The notes under the pieces are model-generated. The model searched no databases, was not told the origin of the DNA, and was given only the letters and a program-made list of their open reading frames with translations. The translations under genes were made by a program, and so were the position numbers. Shown here in pieces: positions 14,001-29,000 of a DNA stretch of 64,000 bases. The DNA comes from Nectonema munidae. Its lineage: Eukaryota; Nematomorpha; Nectonematoida; Nectonematidae. Location of the stretch: assembly GCA_030549495.1 (NCBI GenBank), contig JAUIRK010000320.1:1-64000 (forward strand), read 5' to 3'. How positions within the stretch are numbered: the first letter of the stretch is position 1; every line of letters begins with the position of its first letter.

Positions 14001-17000
14001 CTCGCACCAAGGGTACCTGCACCCAATGTTAATAACCATTGCTCTATAGTCAACCAATAGCCTGAGTCTATACCTTCTTGGGAGTTTTCTCAATTCTTTC
14101 TATTTGTGTTGTACTTTTATATTTCAATATGGATCCTTATTTTGTATAAATTAAAATAATTATAGTGTATCCTATTTCATATATTTACATATACACATTT
14201 TTTAGTTCGTTGTGAATTTCATTTAACACAAAAACCGAGCAATTATGAGCTTTTGACGAGCAAGCAGTCATCTCCCATCCCGAGCTTTCTTTGTAACATA
14301 GTTTCCTCACATAACACTCCGCTGCACACTTCACCTCATCAATCTTCGACTTCGCCTCTCCTGAGACAAGAAAGCTATACTCAGCTCCAACATCCTGGGA
14401 ATGAAGAAAACCCACCTCTTGACACGATCCTTGACGGCCATGTCAAATCTGATGATGATGACGATTCAGTCTTTGATGGGAAAGAGTTTGAAAATCAGCG
14501 CTGTTTTCCTTGTTTAGTTGAAGTTCAGAAAGGTGCGTTTCTTTTTGTTTAATTCACACGAGTGCAATAAATATAGGAAGGAGAGATTCTAACTTCAGAT
14601 ATTGAGATTGTTGCCTCATATTTTAAATACGCGATTTGAAGCGACTTTTAATAGTACCCAGTAGACGTAAAGTATTCTATTAATACAGGTTTAACATCTT
14701 TATTTATTCTATACAGACACATAACCAGACTTTATTTAATGAAAATTAATTAAACCTGTCAAAAAATTATTTAATACTTATAAAAAGTTGTGCACATATA
14801 TACTCATTTTTGAGTAATGAAAAATACATATCTACATGTTAATGCCACTATACTACGTGCTCATGGTGAATGTATCTAATTAATTTCGTTACCCCTTGCC
14901 TTTCTGAACCCACTCCTGGTGACTAATACTTTTCCTGTTTCGTGAATAAATGGTCTATCTGTGAAAAAAATTATTTTGACAATTTTGACATTTTATGAAG
15001 CGTGAAATAACCGTTTATTTTTATTTGCCAGATGGCAGTGAAATTCTTTCATCTGGTGGAAAGCAGGTGTACACGTTGTCCTCTTCAGTTGTGAATATTG
15101 GAGCTGCAGCGAATCACACACTCAACGACAAAATGTCTGACCTGTATAAATCTATTTTCATTCAAGTAAGTGTTTATTTGTTTTTTGCTAGTTATAAACA
15201 CTGTGGTCGAATGGCTAAATTTTAGTTTCTACGCATAGTGAAAAATTTGTGTTTAAAAACACAACTTACCATAACGTCACACACTTTGAATAAAACAATT
15301 ACTTGGTCAACCTGTGAACCGGTATCTAATTTAGAAAAACCACTCTGACTCCTAGAATTTAGCCCGTTCTATTAATCTTAAAATTCACTGACGCTTGTCT
15401 TTTAGAAATAATTTGCCTCAACTGGGAATTGAACCGCATTCCTCTGAATGATGCATCCTGCTTCAAGCTTAGAATAAGGTCTACGTTCTAAAATCTCAGT
15501 ATAGTCTAATTATTTTCATCAAATTATTCCCAAAAGACGCACTGTATCAGTTAATTTTAACTTTAACGGTTTCGATGGTCTGCTATTAAAATACTACTAT
15601 ATGTGTTAAATGTGTAATTTTGTTTTTATAGCTTCCTAATGCACTTGGAATTCGCCCTTTTCATTGCACGATTTTTGAATCACAATCTCGTGGAAATCCA
15701 AGTTTCTGCATAAAACCTGCAGTATCTGACGCCATTGTGCATGTTAATGGCGATAAGCTATCAAAAAATCAGATTTATTGCATCAAAAATGAAGACCTAA
15801 TTTCCTTGGGAGAGGTTTTCACTTTTCGCTTTTTAACTTCAATTCATTCTGTGAAAAATGTCGCTGTTCCTTTCAATAATACGCAACTATGTCATTCCCT
15901 CAACACTACTTCCAATAGTCTTGCCCATCCTTTCAATGAAAAGTAAGTTTTCTCTCTTCATTGTATTCACACAAAGGAATCTGATAAAAAATATATTTTA
16001 TAAGTTCTAAAATATGTTGATTTCGATTTTGCAAATCGTGTTCGATTTATTTAAAGCAAATATGAATTTTCTTTGTTACTTTTCTTACTCTTGAATTGAT
16101 TTCAAGAAAAACGATTTCATTTCCTTACAAAAATGATAAATGTTTATTTTAAAGCTTAAGTAACACTAACTAATTACATAACTGCTTTACTACTAATAAT
16201 AAATAATATAATAATTACGCCTTCATCTATAGACTCGTAACGCACTTTTTTTATTTAGTTTTTTCCGTTGTGTCATTACTTTTAGCAAACATTTCACCAT
16301 ATGAAAATTCTTTAGCTTGTTTAAGAGGCCTTAAAATTTATCAGTCTAGGGAAATTGATTTTGGACCTTATATAAATTAATTTTTTATACCTCATTTTTT
16401 GTTTTGTTAGCTGCCTTTTACTATACGTAAACACGCGTTTGCTGTATTCTTTACTGACTCTTCACAGATTAAAAAATTTTTTATTTGAACATTTTTTAGT
16501 AATAAAGACAAGAATTTTAACTTTAACAAACATCACGCGAACTGTATTCCAAGTCAAGCTTATTCAGCATTGGCCATTCCAAAATCATCCACTCCCCAAT
16601 CTGAACCTACTAAAAATGAAGAACTCAACTACGAGGTCTAATATAATCTCATTTCTTACATTTTCTTTTCAAAGCCTGACATTTTACGCATTTCTAAGTA
16701 GCACGCTTATTTGAAAACATATATTACATTGATCAAATTCGGGTTATTTTGAGTTGGCCCTATATATAAAAACTGGTATTAACCCTTTCGGCTACCTGGA
16801 CAATAACCCTCTTAAAAAATTATTTAATTTGATTTTAAAATTTTTACTTTTGTCGATAGCTTGGCAAAGCAAGAGCCAACTATATATATCTTTTTGTAAA
16901 AAACTTTGAGCGCTTATAACTTTTTTCGACAAAATGTAAACTGACCAAACTTTGCATAGCTGTTTAGCAAGTAAAGTGCGCAAACTTTGTTTTCGATTTA

Positions 17001-20000
17001 ACTAAAAACAGCTGATATCTTAACAGTTAAAATTTCTTCATTTGAGCAGAGTGAGATGTGATTGTAATTCTTACGAGCAAAGTGTTTTGAAGACTGTAAA
17101 CAACAATCTTAAGAAAATTACTTACCAATAGAGTTATATGCAGATATATAATATCGTAAGTACAAAATATTAGCACCCGGCAAAACTTCTTTTTGTTCCT
17201 CTTAGGATAAGGTCTGCTGCAAATGTGTACCCTCTTATAATTCCATTTAGTGTCACCTCTCCCATTTGTTGATCAAATACGATCGCCCCATAATTATTTT
17301 TTGTTCTGTAGATTTTGATTTCTACACTATTCTTTGTATTGCAAATTACTATGTTCCTTTTTAATGATTTATATCTAGCTTTTAATTCTTTTTCAATTTA
17401 TCTAGTTTAAAGAACCGAACAAATATTTAATCATTGCACAGCCACAACACCATCAAGATGGCCTCCATGGAAATAGTATTCCCAGAATCGAGAACTGGAC
17501 TCTTCCTGTCAGTATCAAAGTACTGAAAGACAGTAATTTCTTTCTAAACTATTATAATGAGCAAACAACATTTTTTATTTTAGATCTTTTAACATACTGA
17601 TTAATATAGTATTCTTTTAACTTGATTTTTATATTATACAAAGAATTATAAGGAAAATTCAATTCCTGGTGTTCCAATAAATAATTGCGCGTTATTTTTA
17701 AAGAATTTTTGAATTAGGCTTATTATATTGTTTCCATAAATCTTAGGAAATATTGTGTGGATTCAGAAACAAATGAAAACTAAAATTTTAGAAGTTTTCC
17801 ACGTATGTATTTATATAAAAACATGGATATTTGAGCATGATAAATATCTTTAACCTTCAATAATTTACTGTGGATAAGATTAGGTGTGGTGTTGCTTCTG
17901 ACGCTTAAATTAAAAACTGATCTTAAAATGTTTTTTTGTAATTTTTCCAATTTGGGAATATTTCAGTCACTCCAGTTTGTCACACTTTAAAACAGATGTG
18001 GTAAGAAGAGAGTTTTATAGAGGAGCAATTTGATCTCAACAGTAACATTGTAGCTTTATATGATGATTCCATGTGAGCTTATCATTTATAACTAGTCCTA
18101 GAAAATTAATTTTATTTACAATATCAATGCCAATTTGATCCAAATTTATATTTTTATGGATTATCATTTGCGATGCTTGGTTTTATACATTGGCATGCAA
18201 AATTTAAATTGCTTGCCCTGCATCGTATTTCTTGCATACAAAATATGCTACGCGTACTTACTCACACATAGCATACAGATCTGGATTGAGAGATGAATGA
18301 AATATTCAAACTGCTTGCCCTACATCCTATTTTCTTCATACATGCTACGTCGTACTTAAGTACATACTAAACAGATCTGCATTGAAAGATGAAAACACAA
18401 TTTAAATTGGTTGCCTTCCATCCTATTTTCTTTATAAAAAAATAATTAGAGACTTTTTTTATGCAAATCCACAATTTTAAATCATCATAATTTTACTTTT
18501 TAAATTTTTTGAAGGGCATGCTTGGCTTGCAATGAGGAGTCGCCCCTGATATATATTTAGAAAATATCATTTTTTGACTTAGAAGAATTAATTTCTAACG
18601 AGTTTAAGTTGCACGATTTTTAACCAAATTAAAAATAGCCAAGAAATGTTAGTTTTATATATCCAGATTGACCCCAATATACACAAATTCAGCTAATGTA
18701 CTAACATTTTGATCTTTGTTTAAAATTGATTCTTCAAATTTCAATCTAATTACCTCAACTCAGGTTAAAAATAGAACTTATTTATTGTTTATCTTTTTTA
18801 AATTTTTTTATAATTCAATCCTCAATATCAACAAAAACTTAAGAGAATTAGAAAATGATTTTTCTAATTGTATATTTTCCGCCAATCATATTGACGTATT
18901 TATAATAAAATGCTTACTAATAAAGGCGGAAATAAAAAGTAGTAGAAAAATATTTACATGATTTAAGCTTCGCTCCAAAGTGCCTATTTTGATTTATAAG
19001 CGATCCATTTTTAAAAGCCCTTATCCATCTATTTTTGTTACTTTCTTTTCAAGGACTGCCAGACTTCTTTTATGAAACGATTACCGGATTTGAACCAAAA
19101 TCGCATGACTTTCAGTTGATCCCCTCTTACATCCTCTACTCGTTTTTAAGAAGCCTTGACTATGCCTTTTCAAATGAAGGCCCCAACAAAGTTTCTTCAC
19201 CTTTCAAAAACGATCCTAGCAATGTCCAATATGTGAAGGATGACTTTCGCACTTTAACTTATTCCCTGAATTCAACCTTCAATTCTTTAATCAAGGTTCT
19301 TGACTTATTTAATAATCACAATTGTTTCATTTCTGTTATCTATGGACCTAAAATAAGGATGATAAGAAAACAACTGGATGATTCTTAAAAATATCAGTGG
19401 TGGATTTACTAGGGGGTGGGGGTATCCCACTCCCTGTTAACCTACAGTTTTTATCATTTTTTTTAAAAGTATGTAGTCAGCATAAGTAACTGTTGTGCAA
19501 ATAGACATTTTTTGAAAATGATTCTAAAGTATCTACTGATGTTCCTAACTTCTTCGATGACGATACGATAACATTTATTTTGCAAAAAACAACAATAAGG
19601 AACAAAAGGAAACATACACAAAAGTATTCAAAGATTTAATAATAATTTCGTAGTTTCACAGGATCCACCAAAGGCAACAAGCTTGTCCAAAACTTGTTCG
19701 GCCTTTCAATTTGTTACCCATGTACTTGTTTCAGTTCTAAATCCTAATTTGTAGATTAATTTGTGACTATCGGTTTCAATAACAAGTAATAAATGCTTTA
19801 TTACATGCCATGACCGACCATTGCACTATAAAATATAGAAAATCCTTTCTTGCATACATTCTTCTTTCCTATTTTTACTACTTTACTGCGTACATTGTTA
19901 GGTACCAACTATTTGATAACTCTTCAGCACGCTATTATTTTAATAACTTTTTTCTAAGTCTCTTGATAATATTTTAATCAGTGTATAATTTTAGAATATA

Positions 20001-23000
20001 CATTTTGTTTATTTTATATATGAATGCATAAAGTAGATATGCTTTTGTCGATCAAAAGAGTGAATATCTTTTTGAAAAAGCAAAACGAGATCCGGTTTTT
20101 TTGTTTGATATCGTATATAAATATTAATCACTTTATTTCGTTTTGATAGCTAAACTTGCATAGCTTAAATTAATATTAGAATTAATATTTGGAAAATTCG
20201 CTTTTCGAATGAAAATAATTCTTAAAATGAAGATCAATTTTCGTATATAAGTTTTTAATTATAAAGTTTTTATTTTAGTTTCATATTAAAAATATTTTGT
20301 TAAAATCATCAAATCGAATTGTATTGTAGCCAAACTCACCTGCATTAACGAGTCCTCTATTAAATAAACTCTCAATTAATCTTTCTATTTAGTTGTTTAG
20401 CCTTTGCTATAATACACGCTTTTGTCACTGTATCTATTTTTGGCCTCAAAATGAAATCATTTTGTCGTGACAATCGGGAGGAAATTGGTTACTAGTCGGC
20501 CTTCATTTTTACGGTGCCCCTGCCTCGAAAGTCAGTGCTGAACAAGCGGTGCAAAGTGTTCCAAGAGAGCTTCGGCCAAGTTCTCGCTGTCGCACTCTTC
20601 AATTCATTGCGTCTTTTTGTGTTTAGTTTTGCGAAACGTCGTTGTGCACACTCGCCTTCTGGCTGGCGAATCTATCGGAACTGTGTCACTTTCTTGCGGA
20701 GGACAGCGAACTGCGCAGGGAGCTGGCGCTAGAAGGAGATGCCGCTCCTCCCTTCTACTCCCTCCTCTTCGCCTGCTTCTCATGCGTCGTGGCCTGCGTC
20801 AGAAACGAACTCCTGCACCACTTGTCGCGCGCCTTCTTCCAGCCACTTTTCGCGCCTCACCAAAGTCTAAAGAATGAAAGTAATTCCCACTCAAATAACT
20901 CAACAATAATGCACTCTTTCAAAACTTTTTGTTTCATTGTGCTCTTTTTTGTAAATACTAGAAAGAGGAAGAATACTTTATTTCATATATACACCACTGA
21001 GATATAACAGAGTGAAAAATGAATTAAAAAAGAAATGAAATTATGAAACATAGAATTTGTGAGATTTGTAAGAAAACGGAAGTATGTATATATAGGTATG
21101 TAAATACGTGATGAGAAATTGAAAAGAATGAAGGAACAAAATATCTATATACACACATAAATATATATGCAAAATAAAAATAATTAAAAATAATTGACAC
21201 CCGTATTCAAACAACATATCTATACAAAAATTAAACCAATAAATTTTGCCTTTACGATTTTAGGTGAATCATATTTGGTAAAAATATTATTGAAATGATT
21301 ATTCCATAGTTTACAAATTCTAAACTTTAAAGAAGTATTTGATTTATGGAGTCTGTATCTTGGGAGAGAAAAAGAAGTTGATTTACGTAAGGAATAGTTC
21401 TGGATGAAATCGTTTGTAATAAACCAATCAGGAAAAGTAATAGGGAGTAAATTATGGAAAAATTTGGAAACAAAAAGGCCAAACTTCATAGAGATGTTCA
21501 AATTTGACAAGTCTAAATGTGTGAGAAATTTCGGAAGTGGGAAAAAGACGAGGCTTGTTAAAAATGACACCAATTGCTTTTTTCTGTGTTGAAATAATAT
21601 TGTTACAACTTGAGTAATCCCAGTTTTCAACGCTGTAAGTAAGATGGGGACAAAAAGTGATTTATAACTTATGATTTTTATTTTTAAAGGCAGTAAATTT
21701 TTGAAAGACTAATTTTCCAATAACAGAATTTAATTTAGCTAATACATGAAATCTATGAGTTCTCCAGTTAAGTTTTGTATCAATAACAAGGCCTAAAAAG
21801 TTAAAGAACTCGACAATCTGTAAATCAAGTCCAGGCACAGTTAAACTTTTTGAATTTGGAAAAATCATTGCTTTACTTTTGTTAATATTAAGATTTAGAC
21901 TAACCAATTTGAAATATTTTCAAAAATCTTTTTCTCAACGAAGGCTTTGAAAAGAATTAAAATGGCAACGTCATTAGCATACATAAACATGTCAAAAGGC
22001 TCACATACATTATAAAGATCATTTATGTAAACACTAAATAGTAGAGGAGCGAGAATCTATCCTTGTGGCACCCCACTATTTACAGGAAGATTGTTGGACA
22101 AAGTATTTTTAACACTAACACATTGGAATCGATCACTTAGATATGATTTCATGAAACTACATGATTTGTAATCAAACCCAAGTTTGCAAAGTTTGTGGAC
22201 TAAAAGAGTATGGGATACCGAGTCGAATGCCTTCGACAAATCCAGAAAGAGCGAAATAACCGAAAGTTTTTCATCTAACTTATTTATTTTATTATCAACA
22301 AACAAAGGTTGAAGAAGGGAAGTTGAATGTTTTTTTCTGAAGCCAAATTGTTTGGTATAAATAAGATTATTTTCGGAAAAATAACCATAGATTCTGCTGT
22401 AGATAAGCTTTTCAAAAATTGATATTGGCTTATAATTAGATACCTCGTGTTTACTGCCTTTTTTAAAGATAGGAATAACCTTGGAAAACTTAAAAATTTA
22501 AGGAAATATGGAAAATTCAAGACAAGAATTGTATCCTATCACCAAAAGAGGAGCAATCTTTTGAATCAAAGTTACAGAGATACTAAAAACATCTTGCACA
22601 AAAGATTTTTAAGACTATTTATTGCACAGTAAATATCGTTCAAAGTGAGTTTGTCAAACGCAAAGCTAGTTTTGCTAATTTGAGGTAAATTAGGGTAATC
22701 TGTCCGACTATTGGAGGAGTCTTTATTGCAGAAATGTTGATTAAAACAACTAGCAATAGAGCTTTCATCTTCTATTAAATTTTTTCCCTATAAAAGCAAA
22801 TTTATTTTTTAAAGTCGGAGGTGGGAAAAAGACGAGGCTTGTTAAAAATGACACGAATGCTTTTTTCTGTGTTGAAATAATATTGTTACAGTTTGAGTAG
22901 TTTAGGCTGTTATTTTTAGAATTTTTTTGAGACGATAAAACAAAGATCATGGACTCTAATTGACTTCATTAGTCCAGGAGTCATCCATGGATTATGGGCA

Positions 23001-26000
23001 TTAATATATTTGTGTTTTTTTATTAGTTTTTTGAATATCGTGCACATTTCAACTTCTTTCGAGATAATATTGTTCAAAATCATGAAAAAAGAATTCGGAA
23101 CATCATAGTAAGGATGTAAAATGTTATTAAAATCAAGAGAATTCGATTTGGACGTCAACTTATAATAATCAATTTTTCTAATATTAATGACTTCATTTAT
23201 TGACTTAACATCAAGAGACAGAAAAGAGGATAGTAATCTGATATACATAAAGCAAGAATATGACTATTATACTGAGTGAATGATTGACCTACAAAAAATA
23301 TCTATTAGAGTTTGTGATTGGGGACGAGTAGGTTTTGTTATGCAAAACCTATAGAAGAAAACTGACATTAAATTAAAAAAGCTACTTGTTTTAGAACTAC
23401 AATCAACCTTGGAAATATCAATGTTAACCCATTTAAGACCAAGCAAAGCAGACGACTTTAGTAATTCCTATTTAATTCCATTTAAAGTAGGAATTCGTCT
23501 ACGTTCCCTTTGGGAACATTGGTCGTAAATGGGTTAAAATCACCAAAATTAACATTTATTGACTTATATTATCTAAACTAAGCATAAAAGATTCAAAATT
23601 TAAAAGAAATTCATCAAAACTAATAGAAGAATCATTGGGAGGACAATAAATGTTATGAAAATGTAAATTTTGGAAACAGAAAGAAAAATTTCTATCGAAA
23701 AGTTTCAAAATGAGATGATTTAAAATTTCTATGTAAGATACGAAAAGAAAGCATTCTATTTATAAAATATCTAAAGGTGGAATGCAGAGACAGAGTACAG
23801 GACTTTGAGAGACGATACTTTGTTTTCGTTAGGTAGACAAGACAAAATCTGATTTAACAGATGGTTAAAAGAGTCGAAGATTTGACAAGAAGCAAAATCA
23901 AGTAAGGAAGTAAGTTTAGTTTTAATGTCTTTCTTTATTAGAGTATCAACTTTATTAACTAGGTTTTGAATTTTCAAAATGAAAAAATCTATGTTACAGA
24001 AGAAATGATATCGCAAATCAATGGAAAAAATATGGTTTCATTATTTAAAAAGGACTCTAAGAGTGCCATGTTTTTAGTTGAGTTGGAAAAAAATTTATTA
24101 TACAGTGTACAAAAAAAACTAATATATGTATTGTGTATTCCCTTATTTTTAAAGAATTTTTAATTTAATGTACTTTTTCTGAAATGTGTCAAGATTCTGA
24201 GTGTTTTTTAGATACGATTTCTCTTTTTCTAAAATTAACAGACATCAATGCACTAATTTTTGAAGAAGATATCAAGTGCCACCGTTTGAAGTATCCAAAT
24301 ATAAATTAAACGCCCATCTTCTAAATTTGTATAAGAGTTTCATATCGTTATCCAAAGGTTTTATATCCTTATACTTCTATCTCACAACAAAAGCGCTATA
24401 TTAAGACCTGTAATATACATACTTTCACCATTGCATTGAAGCCTACCTCCTATCTTTGTATGCTAAACAAAAATGCAATTTGTTCTCGTAAAACTTTTGC
24501 TGACCTCAAAGAACCATGTGAAAATTTGAAGTGAATCAATTTATTTCCCTATTTTGAAAGATTATTATTTCACAAAAATAAAGTGTAGCCAAATGACAAA
24601 TAGTATGTTTATGAAATTTTTTGGGTTTAGCGGTAAAAATATTTAAAAGCATATTTTTTAGATTATAAGTAAATCCATAGGTATAAAATGTTAAAGTGTT
24701 GCAAAATAATCGTTAATAGGAATAATGTATTAATCATACTAGGTGGTTAATCAAAAGGTTACGCCCGCTCATTTCCTTGAAAATGGGAATGTAGTCATTT
24801 TGCATTTAAGGTATTCAATCATGCTTAATTTCGAAGAAAATATTTAACATGCAGCAAATAATACTAAAAAAGTATATAAACTATTTTATAATTACCCTGT
24901 TATGAGGCCGTGGTTCACGTAGAAAATCGCGGGTCTAATGTAAATATATCATAATAAAATTTCCCTAAAGATGCATTCTTCACAACCTGTGCCTTATTTC
25001 AAATGGTGGTTTTTATGAATTTCTAGCATTCGTGGTTCAAATAGATTAACACTGAACTTGAACATAAAAGCCGTTATAATTCATTTCTTCAATTTAAACT
25101 CTTTTTTATATATAAAAAAATGCTAAGCCCTTTTGACAAGTTTTTCAATAAAGTACCGCGCTTTTTTTAAGCTTGTGAATATTGATACAGAAGATGTTTT
25201 AGGGCTAGAAAAGATATTAAAAAAAAGTTAAAATTTTTGTATGGAAAAACAACGTTGTATAAACGCAATATTTAGCCTATACATTCAAATTAAAAGCATA
25301 TTTTTCTTTTTATAACATGATTTTACTAAACTATAGCTTTTTTCACGAGCATTAAGTTCTAATTAAAAAAACTAAATTTTATACTGAAAGTTTTTGAAGA
25401 TTATAAATGCTTGCATAGTGCGTAGTTTGTGATAAACTTGCTTAGCAAAAGCTAAGATTTTCAAAGAAGTGAAATAACTCCGTATTTTTCACACTTCTTA
25501 TTTGTTTGCGACTTACATTGCGACAAAATAATGTTTTGTTCTTTTCAATACTAACTTTTTGTTTTCAAAGCTCAACTCTTTAAAAGGCTTTTGTGTAGCT
25601 AATGATCCAGATTTAACAAATGCCACTCTGAATTAACTTAAAGCATGGATATCATGTTCGCATTTAAACAAAATACATTTTCAAATTTCTTAAAAGATCA
25701 ATTTAAATTGACCATTTCTGATATAGTCCATAAATATACACATATTATACATTTTTAAAATCCTCTTTTTAATAATTTTAGCGTTTTACTTTATTTTTTC
25801 ATTCTTTAGGGAAAGGGTATTTATTCGTTACACGCACCTTTTACTAGGCTCATCTTCGTAAAATAGTGTGAATCGTTGAGTGAATATTTCTTATTTCCAC
25901 TCTTCCTACCAAATAAGTTTATGTTCCCTATGTTTTGAGCGAAGTGATTAAGTTGACCGTACTTTTCCATAAATAATCTTTTTTGCAATACAATATGAAA

Positions 26001-29000
26001 ACTTAAAAGTTCCTTTAATATATTATATAATTAATATTTTGAAAATATATAACTTGGGCATTATTTTCGTCAATGATGCGAATATATTTGTGCAAATTAA
26101 TGAATTTCAATAAGCAAAGCAAAAATACAAGATATTAAATAACGGATTGAAGATTAAGACACTACTTCTTAATTTAATTTAAATCAATTACTTGTTTATT
26201 TAAATTTTCTTCTGATTTTGCTTTCCTAATTTCCATTTTGAAGTTCCGTACGCTTTTCTTTTATTTTTCCTATCCTGAAACTTTCAAGGTATTCAATAAC
26301 TTATAAGGACCTCGAGTCAGAGTTCTGAAAGTTTTGACTGCGAACGTCTTTTCTTCACATTTCAGAGTATCGAAAGGTTAACTATTAATTTAATCCGGTA
26401 CTTGTTCTTTATTCTGTACTTCTTAAAATAAACTTAATTTTGCACTATAATTAGTTTCTGTATTTTACGCGCCACAAATTTAAACATAATTTTATTCTCT
26501 TGTCTGTCTTCAACGCTACTATAATTAAGTATAAAAAAGTTCAAAACACTGCTTTATTATTACTAATCTTCAGAAAATAACAAAGACACCATAGTACTCT
26601 AGTACAAATGATGCAACGCGTTAATTAAATGGTTGTCGTTATACCTATACCAAAATATCTTAAATTCAATAATAATAATAATAGGTCAATTTTTGAGTTT
26701 ATTTATCAATAAGTGAATAGACAAGTCCTTGCCACGCCGCCTCTTTTCTCTTTAGTGTCGATGATCATTCACATTTTGACGTCCACGATGTCGATTCTGC
26801 ACTCTCATCGGGTGAATGCCTCTCTCATCATTCAGATCTTCTCTCACATCTTTCACTTTTTGTCCGCCTGGCTCTTCAATCAAATCGTCATCAATTCTCC
26901 CTCCACTCTTTGCAATCAGGTAGGCACATCTACATTCCCACATTTTTGACATGTCTTTTTGTCTACATTATTTTGATTATCCACTTTTTTGCTAATAGTG
27001 ACCAAATGCTTGTAAAAAATTTCGGAGAAATAGCTTTTAATCCCTATTCATCATTTTTGCATTCTAATTTTGCTGTTCCAATTTAGACCAGTAAAATTAA
27101 AAGTCAGAGATTTCTGCCAGATTTTTTACCTAAATGAATAAAATTTCAGGATTTCCTTATAAAATTTTAAATGAAGGATATCGATATGGCGATTTCGCGG
27201 AAATTGAATTATCTAGATATGCGCATTTTGCTTATATTTATTTTTTTATTTTTTATGAGGTTGAATTTGCGCAAACAGATGATATGTTAATCGTAGGAAC
27301 TAAAAAAGAAATGTGTTATTAAAAGTAAGTCATATCGATGCTTGTTTAACTATCTATCAAAAGTTTTTGATAGATATCGCCTATAAAAAATACATATAAG
27401 TTTTGTTTTTATAATGCTTTTTCGCCACCACCAGTTGCAGCTCTTGTCATTACCAAATATGAGATAATTATTCTATTTAGTTGCTATTATTGTATATAAT
27501 AGTTGCGTTGAAAACTAAATCTATTAATAACAAAAATTATTTGCATTAAAAAAAAATGAATAACACAAAAATAGAGTTTATGTTAAGATATATAAAAAAT
27601 TGCATCTATTCAATCAATCACAGCAGCACATGTTAGTTGTCTTTTTAAAAGTACCGTATAAAGCAACTTTAACATATGTTAAAAATTCCTTCACTATTAG
27701 ATTTTAGAATGTTTAGATTTAGAGAGAAAAAGAAAACCTATTGGTATACATTTATCAATGATAGTATAATTCATAAGTAGGAAAACGAAATTGCTTAGGT
27801 TTGGGGATAGGTTAACTTTATGATATAAGTTACTAGCCTTTCTGATAAAGTAACCCTAGAAATAAATCTTCCAAGCTTCCAAAAAAGTATTCATGACGTC
27901 TTACTTTAGTCATGGGGCAAGATCATCCGTCTACGTTTATCGCAAATTGAAATATGGGCTGACAAGAATGGCCTGGAGCTGGCTGTGGACTGTCACTTAA
28001 GCAAAGTGATACAGGTAAAGTATTTTCTTATTCTCTTAAGCACGATCATTTAAAAAGCGATTGTAGTGTTTAATTTTTTTGTTAAACGCGTGTTATCCAA
28101 CTCGATAAAACAACCGATGGGACACAGATTTCACAACTTTTAACTCATGCATGAGAAAGTCAAGTTAAAGAAAAGTTCCTATTTGTAGAGCACTGCTGTC
28201 AGCCACAAAATTAAAATATGTGAGATGATATTAATGCGAAAAATTAATAAGAGATTGCACAATTGACGCTCCCAATATGAAGGGTTCCTGGTCGGAATTT
28301 TCTACTCGAGTGATGAAAAAGATGAGTGTAATGATAACAGATGGCCCCTGAAGCTCTTGTTTCAAAAAGTCTTTCAACTCTTTTCAAAATATCATATGTA
28401 TTGTCAATTGTAGCAAATGTGACAGTACTAAACACGACACTATTTCCTCAATTATGCAAAGATATTCAAAATTTATTGTAGATTTTTTGAAAAATCCTTT
28501 CTATACGCCTGTTCTTTCTTTGTTAAGGAGTAATGTTCTTGTTTTAGTATATGATATTTTTGATGAAATTCAGCTATTATTTAGTTGGAAAAGTCACGGC
28601 AACTTCTACAACATTGTTGATAAAAATAGAATTTTCCAACCTAAGTTTGTTCGAAATCCTTTTAATATTAAATGCGATTTTCTAGGAAGAGTTTACTGAA
28701 TTTATTAACAATACACTTCCATAAGAAGAATTTCAAGAACAACAGTCCAGTAGTTTCCAGTACACCTTTAGGTCAAAGATTAAGCCTTAGGCTGAATATT
28801 AATCTCTTCTTAAAATTTTGGTATTTAAAGTCAACATCGCCTTCATTTCTCCTTTTCCAAAGTAATAAGACTCATTTTATTAAATAATAAAAATTATGGT
28901 AAGCAAAGTGAGGCCTGAAAAAGCCTTTTACCTTTAGAAACATGATGCTCGACCTGAAAATCGACTCGCTTATGAAAAAAGGTGCACTGGGCCAAATTGC

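Noticed and set aside
15415-15490. tRNA gene
   Set aside because: A B box is present but no complete cloverleaf or acceptor stem can be paired; treated as a SINE-like fragment.
16780-16800. Third piggyBac-type MITE (TTAACCC)
   Set aside because: Only one end visible; no matching GGGTTAA at a plausible distance.
18716-18961. 81-codon plus-strand frame in intron 11
   Set aside because: Phe/Asn/Ile-rich AT translation without motif; the afadin phases are satisfied without it.
20514-20732. 72-codon frame across the exon 13 acceptor
   Set aside because: It is not the afadin frame; the conserved FWLAN reading lies in another frame starting at 20627.
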